In this document: positions 7,667 to 17,676 of the stretch, piece by piece
How positions within the stretch are numbered: position 1 is the stretch's first letter
How the letters are laid out: every line of letters begins with the position of its first letter
Assembly (NCBI GenBank): GCA_022729235.1
Contig: JALDAJ010000001.1
Coordinates: 762,442 to 826,441 of the forward strand
Direction of reading: 5' to 3'
Origin: Candidatus Nanohalarchaeota archaeon
Lineage (GTDB): Archaea; Nanohalarchaeota; Nanosalinia; Nanosalinales; Nanosalinaceae
Length of the DNA: 64,000 nt
Program-made: the position numbers and the translations under genes
The notes under the pieces: model-generated
What the model saw: the letters and a program-made list of their open reading frames with translations, nothing else
The model's database searches: none
What the model was told of the DNA's origin: nothing

Positions 7667-9396
7667 TGTCGGGAGAAATCTATAAAGTTACAGGACCGGT
7701 CGTAGTAGCGACCGGTATGAGCCCACAGATGAACGATGTCGTCCGAGTAGGCGACGAAGGTCTGATGGGGGAAGTTATCCAAATCGAAGGAGAAAAAAGC
7801 TATATCCAGGTCTACGAGGACACGACCGGAGTCAAACCCGGTGAACCCGTGGAGAACACAGAACAACCACTTTCCGTAGAACTTGGACCCGGACTGCTTG
7901 GCTCAATCTACGACGGGCTCCAGAGACCGCTTGAAATCCTACAGGAAAAGACTGGTGACTTTATCGAGAGAGGAGAAGACGCACCCGGAATCGACCCGGA
8001 AGAAGAGTACGACTTCTCGCCAGTTGTAGAAGAAGGAGACGAAGTCGAACCAGGAGACGTCCTCGGAGAAGTAGAAGTCTCCTACGGAACACACAAAGTC
8101 ATGCTACCGCCTCACAGGGAAGGTGGAGAAGTAGAAAACATCGAAGAAGGTGAATACACTGTCGAAGAAACAGTAGTTGAAGTCGACGGACAGGAAGTAT
8201 CGATGAGACAGGAATGGCCTATCAGGAAGGACCGGCCAGTAGAAGACGACCTCAAACCGGAAATCCCGCTGATAACAGGACAGAGAGTCCTCGACGGACT
8301 GTTCCCGATTGCAAAAGGAGGAACGGCAGCAATCCCAGGACCGTTCGGATCGGGAAAAACGGTTACACAGCAGTCGCTCGCGAAGTTCTCCGACGCCGAC
8401 ATCATCGTCTACATCGGATGCGGAGAACGTGGAAACGAGATGACCGAGGTACTTGAAGAGTTTCCGGAACTTGAGGATCCGCAGACAGGAGACAAAATCA
8501 TTAACAGGACTGTACTTATCGCGAACACATCGAATATGCCTGTAGCAGCGCGTGAAGCATCAATCTATACAGGAATCACAATCGCGGAGTACTTCCGAGA
8601 CATGGGACTCGACGTCGCGCTGATGGCAGACTCAACGTCGCGGTGGGCGGAAGCTATGCGTGAGATATCCGCAAGACTCGAGGAGATGCCTGGAGAACGT
8701 GGATACCCGGCATACCTCGCGTCCAAGCTCGCGGAGTTCTACGAACGCGCAGGACGGGCAGAGCCCCTGGGAGTTGAAGAACCGGGAAGCGTCTCGATTA
8801 TCGGCGCGGTTTCACCTCCAGGAGGAGACTTCTCGGAACCGGTGACGCAGAACACCCTGAGGGTTGTGAAAAACTTCTGGGCGCTTGACTCAGATCTTGC
8901 GGAAAAAAGACACTTCCCCGCAATCAACTGGAACGATTCCTACTCTGGCTACGAAACCCTTCTCCACCAGTACTACGGAGAGGATGTTGACCCAGAGTGG
9001 CCGGAAAGAGTCCAGGAGATGAAAGACCTGCTGCAGAAAGACTCTGAACTACAGGAGACAGTACAGCTCGTCGGAAAAGACGCACTACCTGATAGAGAAA
9101 GACTCACGCTGGAGATCGCAACCATGATTAAGCAGTTCTTCCTCCAGCAGAACGCGTTCCACGATGTGGATCAGTACTGCTCGCCTGAAAAAACCTTTGA
9201 AATCCTTGACCTCGTACTTGACTGGGGAGACGAAGCCTACGACGCACTGGAAGATGGCGCACTAGTATCAGACATCGTCTCCGTCAGCTCCCGTAACAGG
9301 ATATCCGAAGTAGCGATATCTGATGACTGGGAGCCAGTAGTCGAAGAAATCAGGGAACAGATGAAGCAGGAACTGCAAGAAGTCGTGGAGGAGTAG
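7666..9396 (+). CDS. atpA: A-type ATP synthase catalytic subunit A
   Basis: Subunit A hydrolyses or makes ATP in the A3B3 head. The protein is 576 residues with an N-terminal barrel, the A-specific non-homologous bulge (about residues 105-190) and the P-loop GPFGSGKT at 225-232. GERGNEM with the catalytic Glu follows near residue 255, and [17 protein letters not shown] further on. No intein interrupts the P-loop, unlike some archaeal homologues. The start is the ATG overlapping the small ORF stop, with GGAGG ten bases upstream. Confidence 0.97.
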   Translation: MSGEIYKVTGPVVVATGMSPQMNDVVRVGDEGLMGEVIQIEGEKSYIQVYEDTTGVKPGEPVENTEQPLSVELGPGLLGSIYDGLQRPLEILQEKTGDFIERGEDAPGIDPEEEYDFSPVVEEGDEVEPGDVLGEVEVSYGTHKVMLPPHREGGEVENIEEGEYTVEETVVEVDGQEVSMRQEWPIRKDRPVEDDLKPEIPLITGQRVLDGLFPIAKGGTAAIPGPFGSGKTVTQQSLAKFSDADIIVYIGCGERGNEMTEVLEEFPELEDPQTGDKIINRTVLIANTSNMPVAAREASIYTGITIAEYFRDMGLDVALMADSTSRWAEAMREISARLEEMPGERGYPAYLASKLAEFYERAGRAEPLGVEEPGSVSIIGAVSPPGGDFSEPVTQNTLRVVKNFWALDSDLAEKRHFPAINWNDSYSGYETLLHQYYGEDVDPEWPERVQEMKDLLQKDSELQETVQLVGKDALPDRERLTLEIATMIKQFFLQQNAFHDVDQYCSPEKTFEILDLVLDWGDEAYDALEDGALVSDIVSVSSRNRISEVAISDDWEPVVEEIREQMKQELQEVVEE

Positions 9397-9407
9397 AGGC
9401 AGATACT

Positions 9408-10787
9408 ATGCAACAAGAATACCAGACAATAAACGAAGTTTCAGGACCACTAGTATTTGTGGAGAAAACCGAGAACGTCGCTTACGGAGACATCGTTGAG
9501 ATCGAGACTCCTGACGGCGTCAAGAAAGGGGAGGTGCTTGAGACCTCCAAGGACGTTGTAGTCGTACAGTGCTACGAAGAGACGCGGGGAATCGGTCAGG
9601 ACGCGTCCGTCCGTTTCATGAACGAGAATGTCAAGATGCCTGTAACCGAGGACTTGCTCGGGCGTATACTTGACGGTACGGGAGAACCTCTTGACGACGG
9701 ACCGGAGATAATCCCGGAGGAAGAGAGAGACATCGTCGGGGAAGCAATCAATCCTTCTTCAAGAGAACTTCCGGAGGACTTCATCCAGACCGGTGTTTCA
9801 ACCATCGACGTCATGAACACGCTAGTACGTGGACAGAAACTGCCGATTTTCTCCGGTTCAGGACTACCGCACAACGAGCTGGCGATGCAAATCGCACGAC
9901 AGGCAGATGTGAAAGGAGAGAACGAAGAGTTCGCAGTAGTCTTCGCAGGAATGGGTATTACGGAGGAAGAATCCCGTGAGTTCATCGAAGAGTTCCGGGA
10001 AACTGGCGCACTTGAGCGCTCCGTGGTCTTCCTGAATAAGGCATCAGACCCGGCACCTGAAAGGATTATCACACCGAGACTCGCACTGACAACGGCGGAG
10101 TACCTGGCGTACGATAAGGGCTATGAGGTACTTGTTATCCTGACCGACATGACCAACTACGCCAACGCACTGAGAGAAGTATCCGCGGCACGTGAAGAAG
10201 TACCGGGACGCAGAGGATATCCGGGATACATGTATACAGACCTTGCGAACATCTACGAACGCGCAGGCATCATCGAAGGAGAGGACGGATCAGTTACCCA
10301 GATCCCTATCCTGACGATGCCTAACGACGACATCACACACCCGATCCCTGACCTCACAGGATACATCACAGAGGGACAGATTGTTGTCGACAGAGACCTT
10401 GATAACCAGGGAGTTAAACCACCAGTCAATGTACTTCCATCTCTATCGCGTCTCATGGACAACGGGGTGGGAGAAGGGTTCACACGTGAAGACCACCCTG
10501 ACGTCTCCGACCAGCTCTACGCGCTATACGCAGAGGGAGAGTCGCTCAGAGATCTCGTAGCTATCGTCGGTGAGGACGCACTCAGCGACAAGGACGAGAA
10601 AGTCCTGGAGTTCGCCCGTCAGTACGAGAAGGAGTTCGTCAACCAGGGAACAAGAGAGAACAGAACCATCGAGGAATCGCTTTCCGTCGCATGGGACCTG
10701 CTTTCAATCCTGCCAGAAGACGAACTCATCAGAATCGACCCAGAAATCCGTGAGAAATACCTAGAGAGTGAGGAGGGTAATGAGTAG
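9408..10787 (+). CDS. atpB: A-type ATP synthase regulatory subunit B
   Basis: This 459-residue partner of subunit A forms the non-catalytic half of each nucleotide site. The P-loop is replaced by [10 protein letters not shown], as is usual for subunit B, and [37 protein letters not shown] runs through the conserved interface region. It lies 11 nt after atpA. Its last codons overlap the start of the inserted 104-residue gene by eight bases. Confidence 0.96.
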   Translation: MQQEYQTINEVSGPLVFVEKTENVAYGDIVEIETPDGVKKGEVLETSKDVVVVQCYEETRGIGQDASVRFMNENVKMPVTEDLLGRILDGTGEPLDDGPEIIPEEERDIVGEAINPSSRELPEDFIQTGVSTIDVMNTLVRGQKLPIFSGSGLPHNELAMQIARQADVKGENEEFAVVFAGMGITEEESREFIEEFRETGALERSVVFLNKASDPAPERIITPRLALTTAEYLAYDKGYEVLVILTDMTNYANALREVSAAREEVPGRRGYPGYMYTDLANIYERAGIIEGEDGSVTQIPILTMPNDDITHPIPDLTGYITEGQIVVDRDLDNQGVKPPVNVLPSLSRLMDNGVGEGFTREDHPDVSDQLYALYAEGESLRDLVAIVGEDALSDKDEKVLEFARQYEKEFVNQGTRENRTIEESLSVAWDLLSILPEDELIRIDPEIREKYLESEEGNE

Positions 10788-11094
10788 GGTCGGATTATCT
10801 GTGAAGGCTCTTGAAGGAGATCGCGAGTATGACTGCGTGGCGGTTTTAGACGAAAGAAATGTTTGGGATAAAGATCGTGTGGTGAACGAGAGGCTCAGTG
10901 AGTTACTTCCTGGTTCGACGTATGATTACTTAACAAGACCTGACTCTGAAGGACCTTCTTGCGCTGAGATATACTTCAGTCCTACTCGAGGAGGTATGGA
11001 CTTCAGGATAGAGGTTGATAACAGCGATACGGCATTTCTAGGGAGTATGTCTACAGAAAACCATCTGTATGGGTATTTAAACAGAGGTCTTTGA
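10780..11094 (+). CDS. Unknown 104-aa protein inserted between atpB and atpD
   Basis: The ATG at 10780 lies inside the last codons of atpB, behind GAGGAGGG. The stop codon abuts the atpD ATG, so the gene is fully embedded in the operon's translation chain. The product is acidic and apparently two-layered alpha/beta, with [20 protein letters not shown] at the N-terminus and [18 protein letters not shown] near the end. I recognise no family, and this position between B and D is not a standard ATPase gene. The codons look more AT-rich than in atpA and atpB, which may mean later insertion. Confidence 0.7.
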   Translation: MSRVGLSVKALEGDREYDCVAVLDERNVWDKDRVVNERLSELLPGSTYDYLTRPDSEGPSCAEIYFSPTRGGMDFRIEVDNSDTAFLGSMSTENHLYGYLNRGL

Positions 11095-11724
11095 ATGACA
11101 CAGGACGTTAAACCCACGCGCTCGGAAGAGCTGAAGCTGAAGGAGAAGATCGAGCTTGCGGAGAACGGTCACAATATCCTTGAGAAGAAGCGTGACGGTC
11201 TTATCCACGAGTTCATGGAGATTGTTGACGAAGCGAAAGAGGTTGACGAGAACTTAGCGGAGGCGTACACCGAGGCGAAGGAGAAACTGGCGCTTGCAAA
11301 GACATATGACGGAGAGGATACTGTAAAGGCGAGTGCTCTCGCAAACGGCGACGAACCGAAGATTTCCTCCGAGACCCACAACATCATGGGTGTTCTGGTG
11401 CCTGAGATCTCCGCAGAGACTGATATCCAGACCAACATACTGAACAGGGAGTACGGTATCACGTCCTCTACATCCCGTATTGACTCAACTGCGGACAAGT
11501 ACGAAGTCCTGCTTGAACAGGTGATAGATGCCGCGGAGACCCAGACCAAGCTCCTCCGTCTACTCAACGAGATAAAGAAGACTAAGAGAAGAGTGAACGC
11601 GCTGGAGCACAAGGTCATCCCGGAGATGAAGGATGCGCTCGGCACTATTTCCCAGGCGCTGGAAGAAAGCGAGCGTGAGGAAACGTTTAGGATGAAGAAG
11701 GTTAAGGAGATGACCGAAGAGTAA
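11095..11724 (+). CDS. atpD: A-type ATP synthase subunit D (central shaft)
   Basis: This 209-residue protein consists of long N- and C-terminal helices that form the antiparallel coiled-coil rotor axle inside the A3B3 head. It opens with KPTRSEELKLKEKIELAENGHNILEKKRDGLI, matching the family's N-terminal helix, and ends with RRVNALEHKVIPEMKDALGTISQALEESEREE. It starts immediately after the preceding stop and is the last gene of the operon. Confidence 0.95.
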   Translation: MTQDVKPTRSEELKLKEKIELAENGHNILEKKRDGLIHEFMEIVDEAKEVDENLAEAYTEAKEKLALAKTYDGEDTVKASALANGDEPKISSETHNIMGVLVPEISAETDIQTNILNREYGITSSTSRIDSTADKYEVLLEQVIDAAETQTKLLRLLNEIKKTKRRVNALEHKVIPEMKDALGTISQALEESEREETFRMKKVKEMTEE

Positions 11725-11817
11725 TCCTGCTCTTACCCAGCACGAAACAATATTGTATAAACATGTTGATAAGAGTTGTCGCGGGTCAAGAGATAAAAGA
11801 TTTTCTGTCTAATAGGC

Positions 11818-11919
11818 ATGAAAATGAAAGAGTCTGTAGCCAGAGCTTCAAGTTTCTTGACCGTTGCCCGTAAAACCGGCTACAAGAAAAGACAGGGCGT
11901 CGGCGGGGCCGATGTCTGA
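11818..11919 (+). CDS. 33-residue basic ORF
   Basis: The frame encodes MKMKESVARASSFLTVARKT plus a Lys/Arg/Gly tail, unusually basic for this acidic proteome. Its stop overlaps the ATG of the next small membrane gene (GATGTCTGA), suggesting coupled translation. No Shine-Dalgarno is evident, so it may be leaderless. I cannot assign a function, and chance is possible. Confidence 0.35.
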   Translation: MKMKESVARASSFLTVARKTGYKKRQGVGGADV

Positions 11920-12073
11920 GGGACCAGACCTCATAGATGTACTGTCAAATCTAACACATCACGTTGCAGCTTTCCTGTTTGGTGCGATACTGCATAAATC
12001 TGTAGAGATTGGGAACTGGGAGATGGTTCTGGTGGCGTTTCTCTGCGGAAAAATTATCGATATACTGCCCTGA
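11912..12073 (+). CDS. Small membrane protein, 53 aa
   Basis: Starting at the ATG at 11912, the product has one clear hydrophobic segment (about residues 13-28, HHVAAFLFGAILHKSV) and a second weaker one near the end (MVLVAFLCGKIIDIL). An upstream in-frame start at 11864 would add a basic stretch that belongs to the overlapping 33-codon frame. It is convergent with the nucleotidyltransferase gene. No family recognised. Confidence 0.5.
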   Translation: MSEGPDLIDVLSNLTHHVAAFLFGAILHKSVEIGNWEMVLVAFLCGKIIDILP

Positions 12074-12117
12074 ATACAGGGTAAATTTCTAATCACGTAA
12101 GAGTTCCTGGCTCTCTA

Positions 12118-13380
12118 CTACTCCTCGACATCGTCTTCTTCCTCGTCTTCCATCTCTTCTTCTGCTTCGTGCTCCGCTTTCTTTTCGAGGTTAGGAACCA
12201 TCTCTTCTGTGTCAGCTGCCTGCGCGATGGAGGATGTGTCCATGTCGGGCGCCATCTCCTCTGCCTGACCTTCTTTCATCTCCTGGAGGTCTTTCCCTAC
12301 GCGGGATATGAAGTCGTGGGTGTCGTTCTTGAGCTCGTACAGCTCTTTCTCGTTGACTTCTTCTAGTTCTTTCTCCTTTATCTTTTCGACCACGTCTTCC
12401 CACCTGTCGAACATCTCGAGGTGGTTTTCGTCAACGTCAAGATTCTCCTCTACGACCTCCGGTAGATCGTCCTTGTCTTCCGGTGGTTCGACATCCTGTG
12501 CCCTTAGTGCTGCAACGTTTGCCTTGAGGAACTGCTTGTAATCATCTATTATTCCCTTGACTTTTTTCTTCGCGCCGAGCTGTGACACAAGCTTGTGCAT
12601 TCTCCGGACGAAGTCGTCCGCCTTTTCCAGGTGTTCTTCGACTTCTTCTCCTTTAACTTTTTGTGGGTTCTTTTCTCCCTTGTCTCCGAAGTCGTAGAGT
12701 TCCTGTGCGATTTCAACGTATTCTTCTTCCAGCATCTCCTGTTCGACGAACATCTCTTCAAGCGTCTCCGGGACTCTTTCCTTTGCAGGGGGCTGTTTAC
12801 CGACTAGCATGATTGGTGCCTGTCCAGCGTTAGCCATCACCTGCTCAAGCTTGTGAGGGATTGATGACTTGAAGTTCTTCTCCGCCTTCTTGTAGCCTGC
12901 AGCAGCCATCTTCAAACGTTTCTTCACTGATTCTCGTGTGGCAGATATCTTACCGCGTTCCAGCAGTCTTTTAGCTGGCATGAAAATCCCGACGTCGTAA
13001 ACCGGTTCTCCGTTCCTGACTGCTTCGATTGCGAGTGGTTCGCCTTTTCTTAGAGAGTTCCAGAATTCTGTTAGGAATGGGAAGTACTGGATGGTTATCC
13101 TGTCGTCAGTCTCTTTTGCGAGTTCGGTGACCTTGGTCTGTATCTTGTTTCTCGCGTCCTGGGGTACATCGTTCTGTAGTTTGGTGTCGTCAAGTATTAC
13201 CAGTGTGTCGATGTCGCTGTCGTATCCGTGTTCGCCCTGCGGGACCGAGCCCCAGACTGCGACGCATTTTACCTTGTCCCCGAGTTTATCTACTAGTTTG
13301 TCTGCGAATTCTTCTGCAGCTTCTATACGTCTCTCCTGCGATTTCTCTCGCATCTCCTTAACTTTGTCGGCACCACTCAT
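12118..13380 (-). CDS. Nucleotidyltransferase-fold protein with acidic tail
   Basis: Residues 35-80 (from the ATG at 13380) show the minimal nucleotidyltransferase signature: CVAVWGSVPQGEHGYDSDID supplies the GS followed by the DxD metal ligands. A long helical C-terminal region and a strongly acidic tail (EEEMEDEEEDDVEE) follow. The founder fold transfers nucleotides to proteins or small molecules; the substrate here is unknown. I place the start at 13380 because a TTTATAAA box at about 13413-13421 puts the transcript start near 13390, inside the longer frame that begins at 13410. The gene is single, convergent with the membrane ORF. Confidence 0.75.
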   Translation of the reverse strand: MSGADKVKEMREKSQERRIEAAEEFADKLVDKLGDKVKCVAVWGSVPQGEHGYDSDIDTLVILDDTKLQNDVPQDARNKIQTKVTELAKETDDRITIQYFPFLTEFWNSLRKGEPLAIEAVRNGEPVYDVGIFMPAKRLLERGKISATRESVKKRLKMAAAGYKKAEKNFKSSIPHKLEQVMANAGQAPIMLVGKQPPAKERVPETLEEMFVEQEMLEEEYVEIAQELYDFGDKGEKNPQKVKGEEVEEHLEKADDFVRRMHKLVSQLGAKKKVKGIIDDYKQFLKANVAALRAQDVEPPEDKDDLPEVVEENLDVDENHLEMFDRWEDVVEKIKEKELEEVNEKELYELKNDTHDFISRVGKDLQEMKEGQAEEMAPDMDTSSIAQAADTEEMVPNLEKKAEHEAEEEMEDEEEDDVEE

Positions 13381-13455
13381 AACAGAACCACATTTAGAGT
13401 CTTCTTTCATAAATTTATAAACCTTGCAGTGCAGTTGTCACTTCTAAGTACTTAC

Positions 13456-15912
13456 TTATCGGTATTCTTCGCTCTTCCACTGTCCGCCTCTAGCCTGACC
13501 CTGTTCGATAGCTCCCTGACTGGAGAATGTATCATCGAAACTTCTAGCCTGTAAAAGGCCGTCAAGCGGGTCGAAGGCGTGCTCCTCGATCTTTGCCCAT
13601 TCCCGGTGGTAGCTCCCTTTGTCCATGCCGAAGAACCGCGCGACCAGTTCCTGTTCGACCGTCTCAAATTCTCCATCTGTCGGTATTTCTGCTAGTATTT
13701 CGTCGAGCTCGTCCGGTGCTATACCTCTCTTTATCATATCCATGGCGACCCGGGTGACGTACATCTCCTCCCTGTACTCGCCACCGACCTCGAATATTAT
13801 ACGTGCCTCGTCTTTCTCGTTGCGGGCAAAACCGTTCTTGACCATGTGGTAAAGCCAGTAGTAAAGTGTCTCGTCTCCCCTAGTGAAAGGTCCGTGCCGG
13901 TGACCCTGTTGCTGCTCCCATCCTGGCTTTGTTAGGTGGTATGTTTTGACTATCTTTGCCAGCGGTTTGTCAGGGTCGATATCTAATTCGGGGTAGTCCC
14001 TTGCGAGTTCCTTCTCGTTTCTGATAAGTTTCTCCATCTCCTGCCAAGGATCGACTCCGTAGGACGCGGTGTGCTCCATGTCGATGGTGAACTTGACAAG
14101 GTTATCTCTGTAATCCTCTCCTAGGTCATAGCGCGCCTGCCGGTTGATGGCGTGGCAGACTATCGCGATATCTTTAGGGCGCCATACCCTGTTAAGCTCT
14201 CCTGGGCTGCCAAACATAGCCTCTATGTTTATCTTCAGGCCGAACTTGTTCATCCACTCTATCCACGTGTACGGATTTTCCAGGTCTGGTTCCTCGTAGT
14301 TTTCTGATTCTATCACGGTCTGTTCAAAAGCCTCTTCTTCGAATTTGTCTTCTGACTGGGTGAAGTGACCCCAGATGTAGCAGGCCCCGACCGCGGCGAT
14401 TACGTCCAGCTCGTTCTCCCTTCTTTCGTCTAGGAATGCCTCGAAGTCTTCATGTTCTTCAAAGTATGGCTGGTCTCCTTCGACCTCGTCGCTCTCCTCA
14501 AAACTCTGTCTGAGCACGTTTTCCCAGATGAACTGTGGCACTTCGCCGTCTACCTCCGCGGTCTGCATCCAGGCCGGCATTATCTGGAAGAAGATGTTCG
14601 CCTCCTGGATTATCTCATCCCGGAACAGTCGCTGGACCAAGTTCTCCATGATAGGTTTACGGATGTTTTCCCAGTCCTCGCTGGCGAACGCCAACTCCTT
14701 CGCCGCCTCCTTTAGTTCTGGTCGTTCTGCCGCCTTCTGGTAGATCTGGCTTTCAGTGATTTCGTCGATTTTACTTACGATGGAGCGTGTCTTGGCGTTA
14801 ACAGATATTATGCTATCGCCTCCATTTATACCCCAGAGTCTCTCCGTTATCACCTCATCGACAGCCTCTCTTACCTCTTCATAGTCGTAGTCTATGATTT
14901 CTTGAAGATCTATTCCTTGAACCTGTCCTTCTCGCAACTGATATAAGACGTCACCTAGAGGCCTTAACAGGTCTCTTGGGGTTTGCTGCTGAATACTGGC
15001 GACCGTTTGTATCAACTGCGCCAGATTATCTATATTATCTGCATCTTCTTCATCTCCTGCCATGTTATATGGCCCGATTCCATAGTTTTCTGCTTCTTCC
15101 CTGAATGTCCTGCTGACACCTCCCTGTATCTGGTTGGCTGTCTGGACCACATCTATCCTCTCTTCTGTATCCTGCGTCCTGTTTTCGAAATATCCGTCCA
15201 CGATCTCCTCCTTTGCATCGTTCCATTCATCTCTGAATTCATCCGAAAAGTCGGAGAATATCCCCTCGTATATCTGTCCCGGCTGGTCGACGTTGGGTAT
15301 GAAGAAGTAGTCGAAGAGTTTTTTCATGAACTCCCGGTTCCGGTAGATGTTGTAATCCTTGCCGTCATCACTGATGTCTCTCAGGCGTTCTCCGAACGGG
15401 TCGACTGATATGTCGCTTGCAAGTCTTTCTTCTCTCGGGGGTATGCTTTCGTTGGAGGCGTGCATGTTGACGTAGCCGACGTCGAAAAGTCCGTCTTCAT
15501 CTCCTCGTTGTTCGGTCATCTCCCACCTGAAGCTTGCCATCTGCTCCAGGTAACGCTTGAAGTAGCGGTGGACGATGTTGTAGCCCTGGACTCCCTGTCC
15601 TCTGGTAGCGTATGCGCCGGTGAAGCCGATGTTCGGGTCGCCGTGGAGGGTGATGTCGTCGAACCCGAGCTGGTTGATGACGTTCATGAGTTCCGGGCGG
15701 TCGATCTGGAAGGTTGCAGGATTGGATATCTGTATCTCCATGATACCTCCTCCGATCTGTGCCATACGCCCGATACGCTGGTCGAGCGGAGACGGCACCT
15801 GTCCTACATCCAGTCCCGAGGTGTTTCCTACCTGGTAGTGTAAATCGGTTAACTCGCCTTCCGTATCTTCAGTCTTTAGTTTCTTCTTGATAGAGTCTAT
15901 GAGGAAAGCCAT
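13456..15912 (-). CDS. Giant endonuclease IV / xylose isomerase-like TIM-barrel protein
   Basis: The two ends of this 818-residue protein together resemble one endonuclease IV-type barrel of about 280 residues. From residue 50: GGIMEIQISNP, then DITLHGDPN (His90), YVNMHASNE (His151), INIEAMFGSPGE (Glu564), TIDMEHTASYGVD (Asp611, His614), KTYHLTKPGW (His659), GHRHGPFTRGD (His671, His673) and IIFEVGGE (Glu708). These correspond in order to the trinuclear-zinc ligands of endonuclease IV, with the usual D-x-H replaced by H-x-H. Residues of about 155-550 are an insertion with no motif I know. It may act on DNA or on a sugar; that is inference. It is 4 nt after the 559-residue gene, so the two are an operon. 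Confidence 0.7.
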   Translation of the reverse strand: MAFLIDSIKKKLKTEDTEGELTDLHYQVGNTSGLDVGQVPSPLDQRIGRMAQIGGGIMEIQISNPATFQIDRPELMNVINQLGFDDITLHGDPNIGFTGAYATRGQGVQGYNIVHRYFKRYLEQMASFRWEMTEQRGDEDGLFDVGYVNMHASNESIPPREERLASDISVDPFGERLRDISDDGKDYNIYRNREFMKKLFDYFFIPNVDQPGQIYEGIFSDFSDEFRDEWNDAKEEIVDGYFENRTQDTEERIDVVQTANQIQGGVSRTFREEAENYGIGPYNMAGDEEDADNIDNLAQLIQTVASIQQQTPRDLLRPLGDVLYQLREGQVQGIDLQEIIDYDYEEVREAVDEVITERLWGINGGDSIISVNAKTRSIVSKIDEITESQIYQKAAERPELKEAAKELAFASEDWENIRKPIMENLVQRLFRDEIIQEANIFFQIMPAWMQTAEVDGEVPQFIWENVLRQSFEESDEVEGDQPYFEEHEDFEAFLDERRENELDVIAAVGACYIWGHFTQSEDKFEEEAFEQTVIESENYEEPDLENPYTWIEWMNKFGLKINIEAMFGSPGELNRVWRPKDIAIVCHAINRQARYDLGEDYRDNLVKFTIDMEHTASYGVDPWQEMEKLIRNEKELARDYPELDIDPDKPLAKIVKTYHLTKPGWEQQQGHRHGPFTRGDETLYYWLYHMVKNGFARNEKDEARIIFEVGGEYREEMYVTRVAMDMIKRGIAPDELDEILAEIPTDGEFETVEQELVARFFGMDKGSYHREWAKIEEHAFDPLDGLLQARSFDDTFSSQGAIEQGQARGGQWKSEEYR

Positions 15913-15916
15913 GATA

Positions 15917-17596
15917 TCACTTCATCGTGTACAGACCAAGTCCGAGCTTGAAGTCGTAGTAGTAATTGAACTTCATTTCGTCCCGGAGCTCCTGCATCAG
16001 ACCTGGTTCATCAGGGATTTTGAACTTGTCAGTCTGACCTGTTACCGACCTGACTTTCTTTTCCAGGTCGCCATACATCTCATCGTCTTCGTCATTGTCT
16101 TTCCTCAGTTCGGCGTCCAGTACTTCTTCCATTATCTCAAGCACATCTTCATCATCGCCACTGTACCGCTCATTTATCTCGTCCAGACTGTCGATTCCGT
16201 CTTCGATACGTCTTATCGTAGCTGAGAACTCTACCGGTATATCTCCGTCCGCCTCATCAGCTACTTTCTGGCGTAGCTTCTCGATTGATATGCCATCGCC
16301 GTCATCCGCTTCTTTCCTTGCTTTTTTTAGTTTCTCTGCGTCTTCAGGAGTTAGGCTTTCACCTTTGTACTCCTTGACAACCTGTTCCAGCTGGTTCTGC
16401 TGTCTTTCTATCTTTTGTTTGAAGAAGTTTTCGAAAACGTGTTTGCAAGTTATTATAGGGTGCAACGAGATCTGTGCGACCGAGGGACCCTGTGCTGGTG
16501 TCTGTGGTTGATCCCAGCCCGCCAGGTTGATGTGTAGTGCGGTGATGTATATCACGCGGTAATGGGTGGGGTCCTCATCGCCCGCGATTTTCATGATGCC
16601 GTGGTCGTTTACCATTCCCTTATAGGCAATGAACTCCAGTCGCCTGAACTGGGTTGCAGTGCCTTTGAATGTGAAGTAGGTGTTCATCTCGCCCTTGAGA
16701 TCTTCCAGTCCTCCTTCGTTAATCATTAGCATGTCGCGTACGTAGGGTGCTAACCAGTCCTTTGTCTCATTGATTGAACGCTCGATGCTGCGGAGTTGCT
16801 GTTTAAGATCTTTCAACTTTCTCTGTATCTCACTCCCGTAAAGATCCTTCCATTTTTCATACATCGCCCACTTCTTCTTCAGTATCGCCTTCTCGTTGTT
16901 AGGGACCTCATTCAGTCTCGGTCTGTCATATTTTGATTTTTCAGGGTCTTTCAGGTCATCATGACCTCTCATCTCCTGGAAGTCTGCAACGATTGAAGGA
17001 TAAATATTGTTGTCTCTGTAGAACTTGAGTGATGCCTCATCTCCCCCCTGTCCGCCGGCTGCCCCGGCACCATCAACCAGCTCTATGAAGTCTCCCTTGA
17101 TTATGTTCTCGTCACCTGATCTCATGTTTTCTGCACGCGTCCTCAGCTTGCGGATGTCGTGCTCCAGCATGTGTTTCTGCTGGGTGAGGTTTGAGATATT
17201 TCTCATCGTCTCTCTGACATTCTGCTCTGACTGGTTCTTCCTCTGCATGTATTCTCCATGGAGCTGGCTCTGCGGTGAAACAAATATTTTTTCCTCGGTT
17301 TTCTTGACTGTGTAGTCAAGGTCTTCGTCCCATTTATCCGCTGCATCCAGCGCCGCTGCCCGTGGAAATCCCTGGCTATCTGACTGAACCTTTACAGTCT
17401 TCCAGGGCTCTCCGACTAGGGCGTCTATTCCTTTATTCTCATTTTTCAGTTCATTCAGGTCTCCTATAGTACCGTCAACTATTTTTTTGTGTACTTCCGG
17501 GTCTACCCCGCCCGCGGATACATCTCCCCTGTCTTCGTGTGTGTTAGTAAGGAGGACGTGCCCGAACTTGCATGTTTTGTCTCCGTCGTGGCTCAC
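15917..17596 (-). CDS. Unknown 559-aa protein, operon partner of the giant barrel protein
   Basis: The protein has coiled-coil segments (about residues 120-165 and 235-275), a central folded region around ATQFRRLEFIAYKGMVNDHG and YITALHINLAGWDQ, and an acidic helical C-terminal third ending NYYYDFKLGLGLYTMK. There is no signal peptide or membrane span. The start is a GTG, with ATTTTAAG about 27 nt upstream as a likely TATA box. The stop lies 4 nt before the 818-residue gene, so both are probably made together and may form a complex. Family unknown. Confidence 0.75.
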   Translation of the reverse strand: MSHDGDKTCKFGHVLLTNTHEDRGDVSAGGVDPEVHKKIVDGTIGDLNELKNENKGIDALVGEPWKTVKVQSDSQGFPRAAALDAADKWDEDLDYTVKKTEEKIFVSPQSQLHGEYMQRKNQSEQNVRETMRNISNLTQQKHMLEHDIRKLRTRAENMRSGDENIIKGDFIELVDGAGAAGGQGGDEASLKFYRDNNIYPSIVADFQEMRGHDDLKDPEKSKYDRPRLNEVPNNEKAILKKKWAMYEKWKDLYGSEIQRKLKDLKQQLRSIERSINETKDWLAPYVRDMLMINEGGLEDLKGEMNTYFTFKGTATQFRRLEFIAYKGMVNDHGIMKIAGDEDPTHYRVIYITALHINLAGWDQPQTPAQGPSVAQISLHPIITCKHVFENFFKQKIERQQNQLEQVVKEYKGESLTPEDAEKLKKARKEADDGDGISIEKLRQKVADEADGDIPVEFSATIRRIEDGIDSLDEINERYSGDDEDVLEIMEEVLDAELRKDNDEDDEMYGDLEKKVRSVTGQTDKFKIPDEPGLMQELRDEMKFNYYYDFKLGLGLYTMK

Positions 17597-17676
17597 GCCT
17601 GTTAATTAGTGGCGACTGTACTTAAAATCAAATCTTGGGGGAAACTTTAATCAACCGTCCTCGTATAAAACCTTTT

